NCBI RefSeq assembly: GCF_002014975.1
Contig: NZ_MUXV01000021.1
Coordinates: 1 to 33,748 of the forward strand
Source: Moraxella bovis
GTDB lineage: Bacteria > Pseudomonadota > Gammaproteobacteria > Pseudomonadales > Moraxellaceae
Direction of reading: 5' to 3'
Length of the DNA: 33,748 nucleotides
The notes below the pieces were generated by a model that worked only from the letters and a program-made list of their open reading frames with translations, was not told the DNA's origin and ran no database searches. A program made the translations under genes and the position numbers. The first letter of the stretch is position 1. Every line of letters begins with the position of its first letter. Below are positions 29,415-33,748 of the stretch, one piece after another.

Positions 29415-31901
29415 TTACTGAATTTTGTGGCTGATAGCCACGTTGGGGTGAAAATCTTTGACTTGTGAAACCAGCAAATCTAAATCCAGCGTACCCTGCT
29501 TTCTATCTTTTCTCGCCTGATAGAACAGGGGCAACCAAATTTCTGACTTTGGTTTTTCGTCAAATTTACTTAATAAATTATCAAGTAATTCTACATTTTC
29601 TTTGGTTGATGATAGGACGCTGATTTCATCGCTAAACCCATACAAATCCATTTTTGCAAAACTGGACTGCTGACCCTGTTTGATTAGGAAAATACGGCTC
29701 TGCGTGGACAGCGATTTTAAAATCGCAAATTCTTTCTCAGTCAAACCAACACGGATATAACCACCGCCTTGTTCGTTTTTGTACTCTGCGTCAGGGTTTG
29801 GCAATAAAATCTTTGTTGGCGTTTGCTGAATGATTGCTGGAAAGATTTCAGACTGCACCGCTTCTTCTGGCGACTGTGTTACCAACATCATAAATTCGCC
29901 ACGCTTACGCCCTGTTTTAAGCACGTCCAACATCATCTCTCTTGGCGTTTTGTATTTGAGTGGTAGCCAAAACTCTTCCACCACCGTTAAAAGTAATGGG
30001 TGATTTTTTGTCATTTCCGATTTCAAATACAAAAGACAAGCAAGCAATGGCTCGGTTGGCTGGTAATTCTCTTTCAAGATTGAACCCACATCAAAGCCCA
30101 CGATTTTGAAATCGTCAGGGTTAAACTGATTGACTGGATTATCCAGCACCCACGCATACGCACCTTGTCCATAGTCATCTGTGGTACACCATTTGACAAG
30201 GCGAGCGTATAGGCTATTACCGCCTTTGTCAGGCAACGACTGCAAAATTGCGGACATACAGCGACTTTCAAACGGCAAACTCATCACCGTATCCACCGCC
30301 ATCTTGATTTGGTTTTGCTCTTCGCTGGTGCATTCGTGGTTTTTGTCAGTTGCACACGCCATTACCAGCGTATTCAAGAAGTCCATCAATTTAGGCGTTT
30401 TTTCAAACTGAAAAGGGTTAATGCCAGTTGGAATATTTTCTTCAATCGCAAAATAATCACCGTCCAACGCACGAATAAAAATATCCATACCCCTATCTTT
30501 ATCCAAACAGAACATAGCTGGATTAAAACGCTGAACAAACACCGTCATTGCTGATTGTAATGTGGTCTTACCTGTACCAGTCGCCCCTAAAATCAGCGTA
30601 TGCCCTGCGACTGCTTCACCAATATTATTTTCGCCAATGTTGGTGAAATGAAAATTGAAGTTGTACAGGGTCTTTGCTACCGTCTCTAATGGCACAACGG
30701 CTGAGCCGTCCCCTAATGGGTTGCCATGAGCCTTGCCAGTTGAATAATTATGCAAGGAAAATGTACTTGCCAAGTTACGGCTGGTTTTCAGCATTGGGCG
30801 TGGCTTGTAGCGATAAGTCGGAAACTGGCTAAAAAATGTTGCTGGTGCTGATACACTCGCTTTTTTAAACACCGCCCCAGCCTTATTAGAAAAGCTGGCA
30901 TTGGCTTCATTCACATTATTGACAGCTTGGTCTATCGTGTCGCCAAACACCATTAAACTGCAATGGTATTCCCCCAAAATCTGCTCGCCTGATGTGATAA
31001 ACCCCTGAGCTTCCAACAATTCTTCACGCTGATGTACCGCCTTATCATCTGCTGAACGCATTTGGTTGGCTTGTCTTTCAATGCGTGTTAATGCCTTAGC
31101 TGGTGCTAATGCCACAAACGACTGCACCAAATTATATTCAAATGGCAAAGCCAAGCTCGCACTATCAAACAGCCCCAAATGGGTTCTGTTTGGAAAGTCT
31201 TTTAAATCTTGCAAGCAAGCAAAGCGGTTTCTTACTTCACCCTTAATCTGCAAAATTTCATGCCCAAAGTGCAATGTGGAAGACGGCAAAATTTCATAAG
31301 CAGGGCTAGGCGTGAGCGGAACAATGCCCCCTACTGGCGGTTCACCATTCAACAGCTCATAAAAAAATTCAAGCGGTTCTGACGATAAAATACCATGCTG
31401 ATTTTGATAAGAAATTAGCACTCTTGGCTGATATTGTGATAACATACTCAGTATTCTTTTATTTAAATTCTGAATGTCGTCAATGCCAGCTTCAAAATCA
31501 TTTTCATATTTCATTACCAAACACATATAATATGTATTTTGGTAATAATCTTTATCATTAAACCGTTTTAAATATTTGTCGGAAAAATCACGACAAAATT
31601 TATTATCAAATTGATAATCAGATGTGATTTCAATTTTTCTACGAAGTTGATAAGTATAAAACGACAAGCGACTAGCTTTATCTTTCGCAAGCTCAGTATA
31701 TACTAGGTTTAAAGCGTCAAAATCGCTTTCCAAGTGATTTGTACTAATCGCTTCAAAGTTAATACCGTCAAACTCAATCACGCTACAAAGATAGTTGTTT
31801 TCAAAATCCAAAACATCTTCGGCAACATGATAATAAAGTTTAGGTAATTCTTCTGTTGAAGCGGTTAGCCTGTTTAAAAACTTGCTGAATATATTCGCCA
31901 T
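29415..31901 (-). CDS. virB4: VirB4-type secretion ATPase
   Basis: 828 residues, a full-length VirB4/TrbE. Walker A HTLILGATGTGKTTLQSAM (Lys445). Walker B LLTVVEEFWLPLKYKTPREMMLDVLKTGRKRGEFMMLVTQSPEEA, with the typical TQSPEEA motif. CagE/VirB4 N-terminal domain about 170-400. It energises pilus and channel assembly. The ATG at 31901 lies 62 bp inside virB3, an unusually long overlap with only a poor ribosome site, so it is probably translated by coupling. Confidence 0.95.
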   Translation of the reverse strand: MANIFSKFLNRLTASTEELPKLYYHVAEDVLDFENNYLCSVIEFDGINFEAISTNHLESDFDALNLVYTELAKDKASRLSFYTYQLRRKIEITSDYQFDNKFCRDFSDKYLKRFNDKDYYQNTYYMCLVMKYENDFEAGIDDIQNLNKRILSMLSQYQPRVLISYQNQHGILSSEPLEFFYELLNGEPPVGGIVPLTPSPAYEILPSSTLHFGHEILQIKGEVRNRFACLQDLKDFPNRTHLGLFDSASLALPFEYNLVQSFVALAPAKALTRIERQANQMRSADDKAVHQREELLEAQGFITSGEQILGEYHCSLMVFGDTIDQAVNNVNEANASFSNKAGAVFKKASVSAPATFFSQFPTYRYKPRPMLKTSRNLASTFSLHNYSTGKAHGNPLGDGSAVVPLETVAKTLYNFNFHFTNIGENNIGEAVAGHTLILGATGTGKTTLQSAMTVFVQRFNPAMFCLDKDRGMDIFIRALDGDYFAIEENIPTGINPFQFEKTPKLMDFLNTLVMACATDKNHECTSEEQNQIKMAVDTVMSLPFESRCMSAILQSLPDKGGNSLYARLVKWCTTDDYGQGAYAWVLDNPVNQFNPDDFKIVGFDVGSILKENYQPTEPLLACLLYLKSEMTKNHPLLLTVVEEFWLPLKYKTPREMMLDVLKTGRKRGEFMMLVTQSPEEAVQSEIFPAIIQQTPTKILLPNPDAEYKNEQGGGYIRVGLTEKEFAILKSLSTQSRIFLIKQGQQSSFAKMDLYGFSDEISVLSSTKENVELLDNLLSKFDEKPKSEIWLPLFYQARKDRKQGTLDLDLLVSQVKDFHPNVAISHKIQ

Positions 31902-32223
31902 TTCTAAGATACTTCATTGGTACATAAGTTAAAGTATTGCCAAATTCTTGATAATACTTGCGTTTCAATCTAAATAACATTTCAAGGGCGAGTATATTTA
32001 TCGCCCTATCATCTGTCTCAGAAATACTTCTGAGAAATAAAAATATTGGCAATCCCAAAGCTACAAAGGCAAAACCAATAAGCCCCAGTATTTTTTGTGC
32101 GATTAGCGAACCAAACATCAAAATCATTAAAACAATGACGGCTGGCACAAGTGGCACGCCAAACACCATAACCACACGGTCTAAACCGTTGTAGCTTGAA
32201 AATGTGCGGTACTCTTCGCTCAT
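31840..32223 (-). CDS. virB3: VirB3-type membrane protein
   Basis: 127 residues. SSYNGLDRVVMVFGVPLVPAVIVLMILMFGSLIAQKILGLIGFAFVALGLPIFLFLRSISETDDRAI carries two adjacent membrane helices and the VirB3/TrbD pattern of a short N-terminus, then two helices, then a charged tail with RSIS-x-DD-R. It works with VirB4. TAATG overlap with the virB2 stop. Confidence 0.9.
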   Translation of the reverse strand: MSEEYRTFSSYNGLDRVVMVFGVPLVPAVIVLMILMFGSLIAQKILGLIGFAFVALGLPIFLFLRSISETDDRAINILALEMLFRLKRKYYQEFGNTLTYVPMKYLRNGEYIQQVFKQANRFNRRIT

Positions 32224-32561
32224 TATTTAAATGCACCGAAAATGTACGCTGCGATTGTTGCTACACCGCCAGCACAGGCATAGAAAAACGCAAATTTCAA
32301 GAAGTCCATCCAGTCACTATGACCGTTCCATGCCTGAACAAACTTGATGAGCAAATAAACCGCACCAGCGGAACCAGCTAAGATAGTCGCCCATTTCAAA
32401 ATGTCTTTGAATAAGTTGTCTGCCTTTTGGGCACTATCTTCAAAGCCAGCTGCGAAAGCTAGCGTGGTACACGCTACACCCAAAAGCAAAATCAATGCTT
32501 GCTTGGCAATTACTTTGCCAATGGCTTTTTGATGTGCGGACAAAAAAGTTGTGTTATTCAT
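32223..32561 (-). CDS. virB2: VirB2-type pilin precursor
   Basis: 112 residues. A long signal (about 1-37, ending TTLAFA before AGF) is followed by a mature pilin with two membrane helices (ILKWATILAGSAGAVYLLIKFV and FAFFYACAGGVATIAAYIFG) joined by a short polar loop (QAWNGHSDWMDFL). This is the build of conjugative pilins of the VirB2/TrbC family. It polymerises into the mating pilus. AAGGA 6 nt before ATG. Confidence 0.9.
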   Translation of the reverse strand: MNNTTFLSAHQKAIGKVIAKQALILLLGVACTTLAFAAGFEDSAQKADNLFKDILKWATILAGSAGAVYLLIKFVQAWNGHSDWMDFLKFAFFYACAGGVATIAAYIFGAFK

Positions 32562-32580
32562 AAAAATTCCTTATGATGAG

Positions 32581-33318
32581 TTAAAAATCCCTAAAAATAT
32601 CCCAACTGTTGTAAACCTTAGCAGGTTTTTCAGCAGTCAAATCACTTTCAGGGGTGGGGCTTGGTTGAGATGTGTCGCTAGAACGCACAGGGACGCTCAT
32701 AGTTGCATTTTGAACGCCATTTGGTACTTGACTAGCGGAATTGATTTGAACAGCGTCTATGGCGTTTTTAGAGCCATTTACGGTGTCGTAGGTCTGATAT
32801 TGGATTTTTGGTTGGAATTGAATTTGGGGTATGGGCGTGGGTGCGACTGGCTGAGCCACTCTTGCGGTCAGCTCATTGTAATTTTTGGTTGTCTTGGCGA
32901 CATAGCCATTACTAAATCCGCCAGTCATATTGCCTGTGTTGTAGCAAGAAAACGCTCTTTGCATTCTCGTACCCTTGCCAGTATTGCCAGCACGGTCATA
33001 GCAATGCAAGTACACGGTTTGAAGTGCTTTAAGATTGGCACATGGTTGAAGCACCTGCTCCACCGTCAAGCCGAGCCATTTTAAATTGGCTGAGTTGATT
33101 TGACCCAATCCCAAATCAATATTTGCTCCACTAGCAAGCAGACGCTTGGCGGTGTCTATTGCTTCGCCAAGATTGGTTGGCTGTTTTGCCAACCGCCCTG
33201 CTCCCCTGTTCACTCCGATAGCAAACGGATTGTAATTACTTTCTGTCTTTACAATCGCATTCACAATTACAGGGTGTACATTAGGACTGCAACTACTTGT
33301 GATGATAGCTTCCAACAT
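32581..33318 (-). CDS. virB1: VirB1-type lytic transglycosylase
   Basis: 245 residues. HPVIVNAIVKTESNYNPFAIGVN carries the catalytic Glu26. DLGLGQINSANLKWLGLTVEQVLQPCANLKALQTVYLHCYDRA and RMQRAFSCYNTGNMTGGFSNGYVAKTTKNY complete the SLT domain (about 14-165). A proline-rich tail follows. It opens the peptidoglycan for channel assembly. No clear signal peptide precedes the domain: the ATG at 33318 (AAGGGG 8 nt upstream) starts right at it, as in several VirB1 relatives. Confidence 0.9.
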   Translation of the reverse strand: MLEAIITSSCSPNVHPVIVNAIVKTESNYNPFAIGVNRGAGRLAKQPTNLGEAIDTAKRLLASGANIDLGLGQINSANLKWLGLTVEQVLQPCANLKALQTVYLHCYDRAGNTGKGTRMQRAFSCYNTGNMTGGFSNGYVAKTTKNYNELTARVAQPVAPTPIPQIQFQPKIQYQTYDTVNGSKNAIDAVQINSASQVPNGVQNATMSVPVRSSDTSQPSPTPESDLTAEKPAKVYNSWDIFRDF

Positions 33319-33330
33319 CGCATAGACCCC

Positions 33331-33748
33331 TTACAAGCGACCTTTTTTTCTGATGTTGGCAACTTGACGGACCGTGCCGTCAGGGTCTTGAATGTACACA
33401 TAAACACGCTTTCTAGTGTTTTGCGTCCATAGCTTTTGAGAGCCATTTTGACCGCCAATAGAACCGTCAGCGTTGGAAATCATGGGGCAAACTGGAAAAC
33501 TTTTACCACGAGCCAAATCACGAGTAACTTTTCGGATTGTGGATTGACATTCAGGGGTGTGCATACCGCCAGCAAAGCACAAAAAGGCTTGACAGCCAAA
33601 TATATCTTTGTTGGACAGTTGGGGGATTTGTACTTGTTGTGGGTCTGCCGAAGTGGTATTGGCAAGGGCAGACGCTGAGAATAGCGGTATAACCGCCAAA
33701 GAAAGGATTTTTAGAAGACGAAAATTAGGCGTTGCGTTGCGTTGCGTT
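33331..33748 (-). CDS. TrbM/KikA-like transfer protein (continues to 53 across the junction)
   Basis: Main part of the gene that starts at position 53. In the ON frame the repeat (TQRNA units) is followed by TPNFRLLKILSLAVIPLFSASALA, a signal peptide with cleavage expected before NTT. The mature protein has DIFGCQAFLCFAGGMHTPECQSTIRKVTRDLARGKSFPVCPMIS, the cysteine-containing pattern of the TrbM/KikA family (C...LCLxG...ECxxSI...KxFxxCP). Members are periplasmic accessory proteins of conjugation. A TTG at 33699 could in theory start a shorter form but would cut the signal peptide. The virB1 ribosome site follows 1 bp after the stop. Frame in a given cell depends on repeat number. Confidence 0.75.
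   Translation of the reverse strand, partial: TQRNATPNFRLLKILSLAVIPLFSASALANTTSADPQQVQIPQLSNKDIFGCQAFLCFAGGMHTPECQSTIRKVTRDLARGKSFPVCPMISNADGSIGGQNGSQKLWTQNTRKRVYVYIQDPDGTVRQVANIRKKGRL
33729..33748. repeat. Pentanucleotide tandem repeat, right part (GCGTT x4)
   Basis: Four GCGTT units reaching the end of the window and continuing, by circularity, at position 1. On the minus strand the tract is followed by CTAATTTTCGTC. Frame analysis from ATG 23 gives an open frame only when the number of complete ACGCA units is a multiple of three. Confidence 0.9.

Noticed and set aside
1..33748. tRNA, rRNA, insertion sequences, antibiotic-resistance genes
   Set aside because: No tRNA or rRNA sequence, transposase or recognised resistance gene was seen on either strand.

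Overview
This window looks like a complete conjugative plasmid of about 33.7 kb, linearised inside a pentanucleotide tandem repeat. Both ends carry GCGTT units, and one gene reads from position 53 leftwards through position 1 into the right end. The DNA is AT-rich and the genes are tightly packed. The protein styles (Rep_3 initiator, 22-residue YGLD repeat protein, EexN lipoprotein, VirB-type transfer genes) suggest a gammaproteobacterium of the Moraxella group. The host is an inference from style, not from a chromosomal marker.

Layout. 1-143 holds the start of the first transfer gene and its upstream region. 144-362 is a small ribbon-helix-helix protein. 363-792 is the replication origin: two GCGAAGC mini-hairpin motifs, an AT-rich stretch and seven 21-bp iterons. 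793-3155 holds rep and a translationally coupled repeat protein. 3157-4857 is an accessory block of small genes. It has two copies of the same promoter, operator and leader hairpin, and is bracketed by two copies of a roughly 97-bp terminator element. 4876-7113 (minus strand) is brnTA plus IncP-like traM, traL and traK. 7114-7444 is oriT, with an RP4-like nic core, phased TraK-type repeats and tandem traK promoters. 7445-9058 encodes a MobC/TraJ-like accessory protein and a short MOB-P relaxase. 9066-10347 has a membrane protein and a serine resolvase with a palindromic site.

10354-33748 (minus strand apart from eexN) is the transfer region. Read in the direction of transcription from 53 across the junction, it encodes a TrbM/KikA-like protein, VirB1-B6, VirB7-B11, VirD4, an LPD7 protein, topoisomerase III, several unknown proteins and a 1315-residue metallopeptidase-like/primase fusion. 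An EexN exclusion lipoprotein lies on the opposite strand between virB6 and virB7.

How it fits together. Rep and the iterons replicate the plasmid, the resolvase should resolve multimers, and BrnTA should stabilise it. TraK, the MobC/TraJ-like protein and the relaxase form the relaxosome at oriT. VirD4 couples it to a VirB1-B11 channel, and EexN blocks redundant entry. The nic polarity predicts that the minus strand enters the recipient first through traK, brnTA and the small-gene block, with the relaxase gene last.

The strongest unusual signal is that the first gene of the VirB operon starts just before a 5-bp repeat tract. Only one repeat-number class keeps it open, and the other two frames stop right after the tract. 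This predicts a phase-variable, on/off conjugation gene.
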